Assembly: GCA_031547305.1 (NCBI GenBank)
Contig: JAVBSC010000042.1
Location: 55,692-119,691 of the forward strand
Reading direction: 5' to 3'
Origin: JAVBSC01 sp031547305
GTDB lineage: Bacteria > Desulfobacterota > Desulfovibrionia > Desulfovibrionales > Desulfovibrionaceae
Length of the DNA stretch: 64,000 nt
This document shows positions 16,656 to 25,223 of this stretch, piece after piece. Position numbers and translations under genes: made by a program. Each line of letters starts with the position of its first letter. Positions within the stretch are counted from its first letter, which is position 1. The notes under the pieces are model-generated. The model was not told the DNA's origin and made no database searches. It saw only the letters and a program-made list of their open reading frames with translations.

Positions 16656-18188
16656 ATGGACGCAATACTCGGAATGCTCAGCGTTTTAACCCCGTATCAC
16701 TTTCTGATCCTTTCGTCCGGCACGCTGTTCGGATTAATCTGCGGCGCTCTGCCGGGCATCAGCGGCACCATGGCCGTGGTGCTGCTCATACCCATAACCT
16801 ATTCGCTCACCCCGGCGGCCGCTTTTTTACTGCTGATCTCCACGTATCTTTCAGCGGTGTTTTCCGGCTCCATCAGCGCCATTCTGTTCCGCATTCCCGG
16901 CGCGCCGGAAGCCGTGGCCACCACTCTTGACGGCTACCCCATGGCCGAGCGTGGCGAAGCCTCCAAGGCGCTGGGCTGGGCCATTGCCGCCTCCGCCCTG
17001 GGCGGCACTTTCGGCACGCTCATCCTGATCACCCTGGCTCCGCAAATGGCCAAGTTCGCCCTGAGCTTCGGTTCGCCGGAATACTTCGCCCTGGCTGTGG
17101 CCGGCATCAGCGTAATTTCCGTAATGAACAAGGGCAACGAGCTTAAAGGTTTCATCTGCGCCGGCCTGGGGCTTTTTCTGGCCACCATCGGGATAGATCC
17201 CATGGTGGGCAGCAACCGCTTCACCTTTGGCAGCGCGGAACTTATGAGCGGAGTGAATTTTATTCCGGTGGTCACCGGCTTGTTCGCGGTTTCCGAAGTG
17301 CTGCGCAAAATCCAGGGCGCTGGCACGGTGGACCCCGCCAAAGTGGCCCGCTCAAAAAATACCAGAAGCACCTTCCCCTCGATCGGGGAATGGCTGCAGG
17401 CCGGCCGGCCGGCGTTGTTCGCCCGCTCGTCCATCCTGGGCACGATCATCGGCATTCTTCCCGGCGTGGGGGCCACCACGGCCGCCGTGCTTTCTTACAG
17501 CGAAGGCATGCGCTGGTCCAAAACCCCGGAAAAATGGGGCACCGGCATTCCGGAAGGCATTCTGGCCCCGGAATCCGCCAACAACGCGGCGGCCAACGGC
17601 GCCCTGGTGCCTTTGCTGGCCCTGGGCATCCCCGGCAGCGCCACCACGGCGGTCATGCTCGGGGCCTTCATAATCCACGGCATCCGGCCTGGACCGACCT
17701 TATTCACGGACAACATCGCCTTGGTTTACGCCATTTTCGGCGGCTCACTGGTATCAAACATATTGTTCATGCTCTACGCCCAGCCATTTATCCGCGTCTA
17801 CGCGCACATCATCAAGGTGCCTTACGCCCTGCTCGCGCCGATCATCCTGATTCTCTGCATAGTGGGCTGCTACTCCGTGCGCAACAGCATGATGGACGTC
17901 TGGATCATGTTTATGGCCGGCATCGCCGGATATGTGCTGGAGCACTATAAATTTCCCATAGTTTCCATGCTGCTGGGCCTGGTCCTGGGGAGCCTGGCGG
18001 AAACGGAGTTTCGCCGCGCGCTCATAACCTCGCGCGGGGATTTCATGATCTTCCTGGAGCGGCCCATCTCCCTGGTTCTTTTGGTTATCGCTCTGGCCGC
18101 CTTTGCCTTGCCGCTGATCCTGGAGGCGCGGCGGCATTTCAGGAGCGGCGGAAGCCGGGCCGCCAGCGCGGTTCTCGACGCCGAATAA
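16656..18188 (+). CDS. tctA: TctA-family large membrane subunit, copy 1
   Basis: 510 residues, 10-12 membrane segments. It has the TctA hallmark GLICGALPGISGTMAVVLLI at the N terminus and the repeated counterpart TIIGILPGVGATTAAVLSYS in the second half, and LGIPGSATTAVMLGAFIIHG near the substrate path. It forms the channel-like subunit that imports the acid with protons or sodium. A second tctA of identical length follows 65 bases later; the two differ mainly in the region around residues 240-250 and the C-terminal tail. Confidence 0.94.
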   Translation: MDAILGMLSVLTPYHFLILSSGTLFGLICGALPGISGTMAVVLLIPITYSLTPAAAFLLLISTYLSAVFSGSISAILFRIPGAPEAVATTLDGYPMAERGEASKALGWAIAASALGGTFGTLILITLAPQMAKFALSFGSPEYFALAVAGISVISVMNKGNELKGFICAGLGLFLATIGIDPMVGSNRFTFGSAELMSGVNFIPVVTGLFAVSEVLRKIQGAGTVDPAKVARSKNTRSTFPSIGEWLQAGRPALFARSSILGTIIGILPGVGATTAAVLSYSEGMRWSKTPEKWGTGIPEGILAPESANNAAANGALVPLLALGIPGSATTAVMLGAFIIHGIRPGPTLFTDNIALVYAIFGGSLVSNILFMLYAQPFIRVYAHIIKVPYALLAPIILILCIVGCYSVRNSMMDVWIMFMAGIAGYVLEHYKFPIVSMLLGLVLGSLAETEFRRALITSRGDFMIFLERPISLVLLVIALAAFALPLILEARRHFRSGGSRAASAVLDAE

Positions 18189-18253
18189 GCGGTTTTCACC
18201 CGGCTCCGCGTTTTGCTTTTTCGTTCAAGCCTTTAACGTAGGAGGTTAACAGC

Positions 18254-19786
18254 ATGGACGAACTGTTCGGGATGCTGGTCGTTTTTAACCCGTATAACCT
18301 GCTGATCCTTTCGGCCGGCACGCTGTTCGGTCTGATTTGCGGAGCCCTTCCCGGCATCAGCGGCACCATGGCCGTGGTCCTGCTCATTCCCATAACTTAT
18401 TCCCTTTCCGCCACGGCCGCCTTTTTGCTGCTGATCTCCACATATCTTTCGGCCGTGTTTTCCGGCTCCATCAGCGCCATTTTGTTCCGCATTCCCGGCG
18501 CGCCGGAAGCCGTGGCCACCACTCTGGACGGTTACCCCATGGCGGAGCGCGGGGAATCGTCCAAGGCGCTGGGTTGGGCCATTGCCGCTTCCGCCCTGGG
18601 CGGCATGTTCGGCACGCTCATCCTGATCACCCTGGCCCCGCAGATGGCCAAATTCGCCCTGCAATTCGGATCGCCAGAGTATTTCGCCCTGGCGGTGGCC
18701 GGCATCAGCGTAATTTCCGTAATGAACAAGGGCAACGAGCTTAAAGGTTTCATCTGCGCCGGCCTGGGGCTTTTTCTGGCCACCATCGGGATAGATCCCA
18801 TGGTGGGCAGCAACCGCTTTACCTTTGGCAGCGCGGAACTCATGAGCGGCGTGAGCTTTATTCCGGTGGTCACCGGCTTGTTCGCGGTTTCCGAAGTGCT
18901 GCGCAAAATCCAGGGCGCTGGCACGGTGGACCCCGCCAAAGTGGCCCGCTCAAAAAATACCAGAAGTTCCCTGCCTACCATGAAAGACTGGCTCCGGCCC
19001 GGTCGGCCGGCCCTGTTCGCCCGCTCGTCCATCCTGGGAACGATCATCGGCATTTTGCCCGGCGTGGGGGCCACTACCGCCTCTGTGCTTTCTTACAGCG
19101 AAGGCATGCGCTGGTCCAAAACCCCGGAAAAATGGGGCACCGGCATACCCGAAGGCATTCTGGCCCCGGAATCAGCCAACAACGCGGCGGCCAACGGCGC
19201 CCTGGTGCCGTTGCTTTCCCTGGGCATTCCCGGCAGCGCCACCACGGCGGTTATGCTCGGCGCCTTCATAATCCACGGCATCCGGCCGGGGCCGACCCTA
19301 TTCACGGACAACCTTGCCCTGGTTTACGCCATCTTCGGCGGCTCCCTGGTATCGAACATCCTGTTCATGCTTTACGCCCAGCCATTTATCCGCATCTACG
19401 CCCACATAATCAAGGTGCCCTACACGCTGCTCGCGCCGATCATCCTGCTCCTCTGCATCGTAGGCTGCTACTCCGTGCGCAACAGCATGATGGATGTCTG
19501 GACCATGCTTTTGGCCGGATTCGCCGGGTATATTCTGGAATATTACAAGTTCCCCATCGTCTCCATGTTGCTGGGCCTGGTCCTGGGGAGCCTTGCGGAA
19601 ACGGAGTTCCGCCGCGCGCTCATAACTTCGCGCGGGGATTTTATGATTTTTCTGGAGCGGCCCATTTCCCTGGTCCTCCTGGCGGTTGCCCTGACCGCGT
19701 TTGTTCTGCCGCTGTTCCTTGAGGCGCGGCGGCACTTCAGTCCAAAAAAGGCCCAGGCCGCCAGCGCGGCCAGCGGCCCAGAATAA
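18254..19786 (+). CDS. tctA: TctA-family large membrane subunit, copy 2 (tandem duplicate)
   Basis: 510 residues, the same domains and motifs as copy 1, with an exact offset of 1598 bases and no gaps over the aligned gene. In 17101-17368 versus 18699-18966 I count five mismatches in 268 bases, while flanking parts differ by many synonymous changes. It has its own AGGAGG. A single tctA per transporter is normal, so this copy may give a second substrate range or be a recent duplication kept by gene conversion. Confidence 0.94.
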   Translation: MDELFGMLVVFNPYNLLILSAGTLFGLICGALPGISGTMAVVLLIPITYSLSATAAFLLLISTYLSAVFSGSISAILFRIPGAPEAVATTLDGYPMAERGESSKALGWAIAASALGGMFGTLILITLAPQMAKFALQFGSPEYFALAVAGISVISVMNKGNELKGFICAGLGLFLATIGIDPMVGSNRFTFGSAELMSGVSFIPVVTGLFAVSEVLRKIQGAGTVDPAKVARSKNTRSSLPTMKDWLRPGRPALFARSSILGTIIGILPGVGATTASVLSYSEGMRWSKTPEKWGTGIPEGILAPESANNAAANGALVPLLSLGIPGSATTAVMLGAFIIHGIRPGPTLFTDNLALVYAIFGGSLVSNILFMLYAQPFIRIYAHIIKVPYTLLAPIILLLCIVGCYSVRNSMMDVWTMLLAGFAGYILEYYKFPIVSMLLGLVLGSLAETEFRRALITSRGDFMIFLERPISLVLLAVALTAFVLPLFLEARRHFSPKKAQAASAASGPE

Positions 19787-19818
19787 TCAACCCATTAACA
19801 CTGTTAAGGAGCATGCTG

Positions 19819-20550
19819 ATGTTAATTCTGGATTCCTGCATAGGCTGCGGAAAATGTACGCCGTACTGCCCCATGGACGCCATAGCCGTTGTGGAAAAAT
19901 CCCCCAAGGTCAAAGTGGCCAGGATCAACCTGGACGAATGCGTGGAGTGCGGCGTGTGCCTGAAAGCCGGGGTCTGCCCCACGGATTCCCTGAAAAACGA
20001 GGACAAGCTTTCCGAAGCCCGCTTGTTGCGCAAAACCTTCAGCGATCCCTGGGTTACCCATCCCTCCACCAATGTTTTGGGCCGGGGCACGGAAGAAATG
20101 AAAACCAACGAGGTGACTAGGCGCTTCGGCAAAGGCGTGTGCGGCATAGCCGCGGAGCTGGGCCGGCCGGGCACGGGCACGCGTTTTACCGACGTGGAAA
20201 AAGTGGCCAAGGCCTGCGCCTCTTGCGGGGTGGAATTCGAGCCCTACAACCCGGTGACCGCGCTTATGACCGACAAGAGCAAGGGCACTATAAAGCCGGA
20301 ATTTCTCAATGAAAAAGTCCTGTCCGCCATTGTGGAATTCATCTGCCCCAACGAAAAAGTCGTGCCTGTGCTCCAGGCCATCAAAAAAGTCTCCGGCGAG
20401 CTGGATACGGTCTTCAGCCTGGAAATATGCTCCCTGGCCGAGGACGACGGCACATTCCCCATGTACGACTTTATCGTCAAGGCCGGGTTCGCGCCGTCTC
20501 CCAACGGCAAGACCAACATCGGACTTGGGCGTTTACAGCTCAAAATGTAG
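19819..20550 (+). CDS. Two-cluster 4Fe-4S ferredoxin-like protein with unassigned C-terminal domain
   Basis: 243 residues. I prefer the ATG at 19819 (AAGGAG seven bases upstream) to the ATG at 19813, which lies too close to the site. Residues 1-65 hold two cluster motifs: CIGCGKCTPYCP (C-x2-C-x2-C-x3-C) and CVECGVCLKAGVCP (C-x2-C-x2-C-x5-C, one loop longer than usual). Residues 70-243 are a domain I do not recognise, with GVCGIAAELGRPGTGTRF, KACASCGVEFEPYNPV and FSLEICSLAEDD. The gene follows tctA2 by 32 bases, so it is in the transporter operon. A redox step on the imported compound, or in sensing it, is inference. Confidence 0.8.
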   Translation: MLILDSCIGCGKCTPYCPMDAIAVVEKSPKVKVARINLDECVECGVCLKAGVCPTDSLKNEDKLSEARLLRKTFSDPWVTHPSTNVLGRGTEEMKTNEVTRRFGKGVCGIAAELGRPGTGTRFTDVEKVAKACASCGVEFEPYNPVTALMTDKSKGTIKPEFLNEKVLSAIVEFICPNEKVVPVLQAIKKVSGELDTVFSLEICSLAEDDGTFPMYDFIVKAGFAPSPNGKTNIGLGRLQLKM

Positions 20551-20607
20551 CGGACGCATCCGCGCAACCATCATCCGGCACTTCCTGATTCACAAGGAGA
20601 AAAAATC

Positions 20608-21231
20608 ATGACCCATACCCTGCACAGAAGAGGCACCAGGGAATCGTTGAAAACCGACTACATAGTCTTTGGCATCACGGCGCAGCAGTTCAACGGCAAA
20701 GGCTCCGCCCCGGTGCTGAGCAAGTTCTTCGACATCGTCGGCAAACACAAGCCCAACAACATGGGCGATATGCGCCAGGGCAGCCGGCTTACCGTGCCCG
20801 ACCTGGCCCCGGGCGTGCGCGACAACTCCATTGTCCATGCGGTTTTCAACGACGCCGCCAGCCTGGAAAAAGCCGTGGCCGACCTGAAAGCCGCGGACCT
20901 GGGCATTTCCATAGTCATCTCCTCCCTCTGCGACGACGTGGCGGAAATCGCCAAAAAAACCGGAGTCAAGCTCCATACCCAGGAAGTCTCCCTGGGCATC
21001 CACGGCAACCTGAAGCGCCTGCCGCCCGAAGACTTCCTGCACGTCACCACCCAGTGCGGCCACGGCATGATCGCCAAAGGCCTGGTCAAGCATATGGTTG
21101 AACGCATCAAAAAGGGCAAGATAACCCCCCATGACGCCGCCGAGGAAATCTGCAAGCAGTGCACCTGCGGCGTGGGCAATATCAACCGCACGGAAGCTCT
21201 GCTCGCAGGCATGGCTGGAACGACCAATTAA
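20608..21231 (+). CDS. Unrecognised 207-aa protein with C-terminal CxxCxC motif
   Basis: AAGGAG precedes the ATG. The N terminus MTHTLHRRGTRESLKTDYIV is soluble, with no signal or membrane segment. The middle part has alternating strand-helix character (SIVHAVFNDAASLEKAVADL, LGISIVISSLCDDVAEIAKK). The C-terminal third has HVTTQCGHGMIAKGLV and CKQCTCGVGNINRTEALL; together with the SLCDD cysteine this could bind a metal or Fe-S cluster. It is the last gene of the tct operon and is followed by a terminator. I do not recognise the family and give no function. Confidence 0.75.
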   Translation: MTHTLHRRGTRESLKTDYIVFGITAQQFNGKGSAPVLSKFFDIVGKHKPNNMGDMRQGSRLTVPDLAPGVRDNSIVHAVFNDAASLEKAVADLKAADLGISIVISSLCDDVAEIAKKTGVKLHTQEVSLGIHGNLKRLPPEDFLHVTTQCGHGMIAKGLVKHMVERIKKGKITPHDAAEEICKQCTCGVGNINRTEALLAGMAGTTN

Positions 21232-21263
21232 TTCTTCTATACATTGAAGCATAACAGCGCTAA

Positions 21264-21294
21264 AAGCCGCCTCAGGAAAATCCCGAGGCGGCTT
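21264..21294 (+). terminator. Terminator of the tct operon
   Basis: AAGCCGCCTC (21264-21273) pairs with GAGGCGGCTT (21285-21294). The stem is GC-rich and sits 33 bases after the last gene; the T-tract is poor. Confidence 0.6.
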
Positions 21295-21335
21295 GCGCCG
21301 TTCTTGAAACAGATAATAGTGATGGAGACCCGGCC

Positions 21336-22793
21336 TTGAAGCAACAGCCGCTTGTTGAACTCAAAAATATTTCCCTGCTCTATTCCGGTGTGCCGGCCCT
21401 GGATTCGATATCCCTGCGCATCAGCCAGGGCGAGCACACCGCCTTGCTCGGACCGAACGGATCCGGAAAATCCACTCTGCTCAAGGTTATCCGGGCGGAG
21501 AGTTTTCCCGCGCGTACGGAAAACAGCGCCATACTGTGGCATCCGGAAGGCAAGCCGGATGCCTCGCCCCTGGCCGGCCGCGGATTGTCCTCTCTTGTCT
21601 CCATAGCCCAGACCGAACTGTACCTGCGCAGCCGCTGGAAAATCAGCGGTTTGGAACTGGTGATCAGCGGGCTCTACGATTCCCCCATTCTCTACGGCCA
21701 GGCGGAGGAGGCGGACAAGGAAAAGGCTCTGGCTCTGGCGGACAAACTCGGCCTGATGAAGTTTATGGGCTCGGGCATAGACAGCCTGTCAAGAGTGCAG
21801 CTTCTGCGCCTGCTCTTTGCCAGAGCCTGCGTGAGCGAGCCCAAGCTGCTTCTGCTGGACGAATGCCTGGACAACCTGGATGGGCGGCACCGCAAACAGC
21901 TGACCGGATTTTTGGAGATTATCGCTCAAAACACCACTTTGGTGGCGGCAACGCACCGGGCTGACGATCTGCCGGTCTGTCTGCGGCGCGGGGTATTTAT
22001 GGACAAGGGCCGGATAACCCGTATTGAACCCCTGACTCAACCGCAAAGCGTCGCCTATGCCCCGTCCGCGCCAGGCAAAAAATCCGGGCCGGGGAAAAAG
22101 GGCGAAAAGCCGGTCTTTCTGCTGGAAAACGCTTCGGTCTTTCTGGGGGGCGCGCCCATTCTGCGGGAAATCAACTGGAAGGTCATGCCGGGTGAACACT
22201 GGACGGTCATGGGCCCGGCCGGGTCCGGCAAGTCCACCCTGTTGCGTCTTTTGGCCGGGGATCTTTACCCCACCCTGGGCGGCCGTATCGAACGCCGCTT
22301 GCCGGGCCGCAAAGAGCCCCTTGCAGCCGTTGCGGAAATACGCCGGCACATCAGCCTGGTCTCCGGTGACATGCAGGCCGGCTACGAATACAACGTCACA
22401 GGCGAGCGCTTTGTCCTGGGCGGGTTGGAAGGCGGACTGATGCTTTTTAACGAGCCCACGGAAGAAGAGCGCGCCGAGGCCCTGGCCTGGATGGCCAAGC
22501 TGGACGCCGCCCACTTCGCGGAGCGCCCGTTGCGCACCCTGTCCACCGGGCAGACGCGCCGGCTGGTTCTGGCCAGGGCCCTGGTGGCCGCGCCCAGGGT
22601 GCTTTTGCTGGACGACCCCTTTGCCGGCCTGGACCCGGAATCCCGCGCCAGGGTGATCGGCCTGCTCCGCCGGATGTGCGCCACGGAAAACATTCAGACT
22701 ATCATGATCACCCGCTACCCTGAAGACGCGCTTGTGGATTCCGGCCGGACGGCCGTGCTGCGTGAAGGTCGCCTGGAGGTTTTCGGATCTTGA
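21336..22793 (+). CDS. Tandem ABC ATPase (ModF-like), no membrane segments
   Basis: 485 residues from a TTG with GGAG eight bases upstream. Two complete nucleotide-binding domains: Walker A GPNGSGKS (about residue 40) and GPAGSGKS (about 290), Walker B LLLLDECLDNL and VLLLDDPFAGL. The signature of domain 1 is degenerate (LSRVQ), while that of domain 2 is near-canonical (LSTGQ). A Gly/Lys/Pro linker (APGKKSGPGKKGEK) joins them. It resembles ModF/PhrA proteins rather than ABC-F translation factors, since the linker is short and not helical. No permease gene is adjacent, so its role is uncertain. Confidence 0.82.
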   Translation: MKQQPLVELKNISLLYSGVPALDSISLRISQGEHTALLGPNGSGKSTLLKVIRAESFPARTENSAILWHPEGKPDASPLAGRGLSSLVSIAQTELYLRSRWKISGLELVISGLYDSPILYGQAEEADKEKALALADKLGLMKFMGSGIDSLSRVQLLRLLFARACVSEPKLLLLDECLDNLDGRHRKQLTGFLEIIAQNTTLVAATHRADDLPVCLRRGVFMDKGRITRIEPLTQPQSVAYAPSAPGKKSGPGKKGEKPVFLLENASVFLGGAPILREINWKVMPGEHWTVMGPAGSGKSTLLRLLAGDLYPTLGGRIERRLPGRKEPLAAVAEIRRHISLVSGDMQAGYEYNVTGERFVLGGLEGGLMLFNEPTEEERAEALAWMAKLDAAHFAERPLRTLSTGQTRRLVLARALVAAPRVLLLDDPFAGLDPESRARVIGLLRRMCATENIQTIMITRYPEDALVDSGRTAVLREGRLEVFGS

Positions 22794-22817
22794 AGCCGCG
22801 AAGTTCCCATAAAAAAT

Positions 22818-22845
22818 TTGCCGGTTGAATTTCTATAGATATTAT
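22818..22845 (+). promoter_or_regulatory. Candidate sigma-70 promoter of the tol-pal operon
   Basis: TTGCCG, 16-base spacer, TATTAT, about 205 bases before tolQ. Boxes match 4/6 and 5/6. Nothing else gene-like is seen in 22794-23049. Confidence 0.35.
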
Positions 22846-23049
22846 ATAGAGTTTTTCTGGAACATCGGTGAATTTTCTGCTAGGCCTTTTGCCATGGCGG
22901 GCGTAAAAGCGTTGTCAAACGCCCGAAATGCCGTTTTCTTGAAAAGCCCGTTGCCGGCCGCCAGGTTTGTGGGGCCACGCGGACGCAAAACCTTTTTTTG
23001 AGTGCAAAAAACGCCGGCCGGCCCGGATGTATGCTGGAGACTGCGACAT

Positions 23050-23733
23050 ATGGATATTTTTCTCGTACTTGGCAAGGCCACCCTGGTGGCCAAAATAGTT
23101 CTGGTCATTTTGCTGCTTATGTCCGTGGGCAGCTGGTCCCTGATGATCTACAAGTTCTTTTCCCTGCGTTCCGCCCGCAAGAAGGTGGAGGGCGGGCTGG
23201 TGCGCTTCACGGACGCCCGGGATCTGCGTGAAGCCGTGCAGTCCCTGGGAGGAGACGCCAACTCCCCGCTTTACCATGTGGCCCAGCAGGGCGTGGCGGA
23301 GTTTAACCGCCTTAAGGAAGCCGGGAACAGCGGCGAGGTGGTGGCGGACAACGTGCGGCGCTCTTTGCGCCAGGGCGTGAGCGAGGCCATGGTCCACCTG
23401 GGCTCCTCGCTGTCCTTCCTGGCCACAGCGGCCAATACCGCGCCGTTCATCGGTCTTTTGGGCACGGTATGGGGCATCATGTATTCCTTTCACACCATCG
23501 GGCAGGAAAAATCCGCCTCTCTGGCGGTTGTGGCCCCAGGCATATCCGAAGCGCTCATAGCCACGGCCATAGGCCTTTTTGTGGCCATTCCGGCCACTGT
23601 GGGCTACAATATGTTTTTGGGCATGATCAGCACCATTGAGGCGGAACTGGTGAACTTCGCCGGCGTGTTTCTGAACCGGGTGCAGCGCGAGCTGCATATG
23701 AACCGCCCTTCCCGCGCTCCGGCGGATAATTAG
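23050..23733 (+). CDS. tolQ: TolQ: proton-channel subunit of the Tol-Pal system
   Basis: 227 residues from the ATG at 23050 (CTGGAG upstream). Three membrane segments: about 12-35, 115-140 and 158-180, with the motif NTAPFIGLLGTVWGIMYSF before helix 2 and GISEALIATAIGLFVAIPAT in helix 3, both MotA/TolQ/ExbB hallmarks. With TolR it uses the proton gradient to energise TolA during outer-membrane constriction. First gene of tolQ-tolR-tolA-tolB-pal. Confidence 0.95.
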   Translation: MDIFLVLGKATLVAKIVLVILLLMSVGSWSLMIYKFFSLRSARKKVEGGLVRFTDARDLREAVQSLGGDANSPLYHVAQQGVAEFNRLKEAGNSGEVVADNVRRSLRQGVSEAMVHLGSSLSFLATAANTAPFIGLLGTVWGIMYSFHTIGQEKSASLAVVAPGISEALIATAIGLFVAIPATVGYNMFLGMISTIEAELVNFAGVFLNRVQRELHMNRPSRAPADN

Positions 23734-23742
23734 GAGTCCCTT

Positions 23743-24189
23743 ATGGGCGCATCCGTAGGACGCAACAAGGGCTTTGTGGCCGATATAAACGTGACGCCCT
23801 TTGTGGACGTCATGCTGGTTTTGCTGATCATTTTTATGGTAACCGCCCCCATGATGACCGAAGGCATGGAGGTGAACCTGCCGGCCACCAAGGAGGCCAA
23901 AAGCCTGACCACGGAAAACGAGAATATCGTGCTGACCATCCGCAAAGACCGCCGTATGTTTCTGGATACTTACGAAGTGACGGAAGACACCTTGGAGGCG
24001 CAACTCAGGGCCAACGTCATCAAGCCGGGCAAACAGCTTTTTTTGCGGGCCGACAAAGACGTGGATTACGGCCGGGTGGTGGAGGTAATGGGCCTGGTGC
24101 GCAGCGCCGGGGTGGAAAAGGTCGGCCTGGTGGCCGAGCAGCCCGCGGCTCAGCCCGCAGCCCCAAAAGGCTCCGCCGGAGTACGTTAA
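23743..24189 (+). CDS. tolR: TolR: ExbD/TolR-family subunit
   Basis: 148 residues. The short cytoplasmic N terminus ends in DINVTPFVDVMLVLLIIFMV, the single membrane helix with the essential proton-carrying Asp (FVDVMLV). The periplasmic part has VNLPATKEAKS and LRADKDVDYGRVVEVMGLVR. It starts nine bases after tolQ. A C-terminal Ala/Pro tail (EQPAAQPAAPKG) is longer than usual. Confidence 0.95.
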   Translation: MGASVGRNKGFVADINVTPFVDVMLVLLIIFMVTAPMMTEGMEVNLPATKEAKSLTTENENIVLTIRKDRRMFLDTYEVTEDTLEAQLRANVIKPGKQLFLRADKDVDYGRVVEVMGLVRSAGVEKVGLVAEQPAAQPAAPKGSAGVR

Positions 24190-24192
24190 GCT

Positions 24193-25200
24193 GTGGACAG
24201 TTCCCGTCTGGCAAGCCTTCTGCTCTCAATCTGCCTGCACGCGGGCGTGCTGGCCCTGGTGCTGCTCTGGCCGGCGCCAACGCCAAAACCCGTGGATCTG
24301 GGCCTGCCGGTATTTGATTTAGGACCCCGCACTCTTGGCGCGCCCGGACGAAGCACCAGCATTCCCAAAGCGCCGGACGCTCCTTTGGCCCCAGGGACGG
24401 AAAAACCCGTGGCAGGCGGCCAGGACAAGCCTTTGCCCGAACAGCCCAAGCCGGACAGCCAGGACCTGCCCGTGCCTCCGGATACCCGCAAGGAGCCGCC
24501 AAAGCCGGCCACTCCAAAGCCGGAGCCGCCCAAGCCCCAGCCGGAGGATATACCCATACCGCCGGAAAAACCGGAACCGGCCAAGCCGGACCCGCCGAAA
24601 CCCGTGGAGCGGCCCAAGCCGGAACCGCCAAAGCCGGAGCCGCCCAAACCGGAACCGGCTAAGCCGGAGCCGCCCAAGCCGGTAACCAAGCCAGTTCCCA
24701 AAGAAACTCCGGAGGACGTGCTTAGAAGGGCTCTGGCCGACGTCAGTAAAAACGCAACCCGGAGCGGCGGCGGGAGCGCTCCGGACAGAAGGCTTACCGG
24801 CAAGCAGGGGCAGGATCTTCTGAATTCCGTTTTAGGGGATTTGGCCAAGAGCGCCGGCTCCGGCACGGACGCGCACGGCGACGGCCCCGGCGGCAGCGGC
24901 GGGGACGGCAAAGGCATTCTGGGCACTTACGGGGAATCCGTGAAGTCGCGGATTCAGCCCAACTGGGCTCCGCCCCCGCGTATGGACCGCCGTGTCCTTA
25001 GGGCCAGGGTGCAGATAAGCATACCGGCCAGCGGCGGTTCGGCCACGGATGCGAAGATTCTGGATTCTTCCGGGGACACGGCTTTTGACAATTCCGTACT
25101 CCGGGCCATTCGGGACACCACCAACCTGGAGCGGCCGCCCGGGCCGGAGTTTATGGAGATGATCATTAATTTTGACTCCAGCGAACTGCAAAAAAGATAA
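24193..25200 (+). CDS. tolA: TolA/TonB-type energy transducer with long Pro-Lys-Glu spacer
   Basis: 335 residues from a GTG three bases after tolR. One N-terminal membrane helix (about 7-28). Residues 60-180 are dominated by repeats of (E/K)PPKPE, a rigid polyproline spacer able to span the periplasm, in place of the Ala-rich helix of enteric TolA. The C-terminal domain (ILGTYGESVKSRIQPNWAPP ... LRARVQISIPASGG) is the TonB/TolA fold. Position between tolR and tolB makes it functionally TolA. Confidence 0.9.
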   Translation: MDSSRLASLLLSICLHAGVLALVLLWPAPTPKPVDLGLPVFDLGPRTLGAPGRSTSIPKAPDAPLAPGTEKPVAGGQDKPLPEQPKPDSQDLPVPPDTRKEPPKPATPKPEPPKPQPEDIPIPPEKPEPAKPDPPKPVERPKPEPPKPEPPKPEPAKPEPPKPVTKPVPKETPEDVLRRALADVSKNATRSGGGSAPDRRLTGKQGQDLLNSVLGDLAKSAGSGTDAHGDGPGGSGGDGKGILGTYGESVKSRIQPNWAPPPRMDRRVLRARVQISIPASGGSATDAKILDSSGDTAFDNSVLRAIRDTTNLERPPGPEFMEMIINFDSSELQKR

Positions 25201-25223
25201 TAATCCCCTTATGGAGATTTAAT

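Noticed and set aside
16656..19786. Possibility that the two tctA genes are an assembly duplication
   Set aside because: Many scattered differences and distinct C-terminal tails show two real genes.
21336..22793. Annotation as an ABC-F translation factor
   Set aside because: The linker is short and Gly/Lys/Pro-rich rather than a long helical P-site-tRNA interaction motif.
24520..24690. Repeated AAGCCGGAGCCGCC-type units, CRISPR-like at first glance
   Set aside because: In-frame Pro-Lys-Glu codons of the TolA spacer; no unique spacers of constant length.
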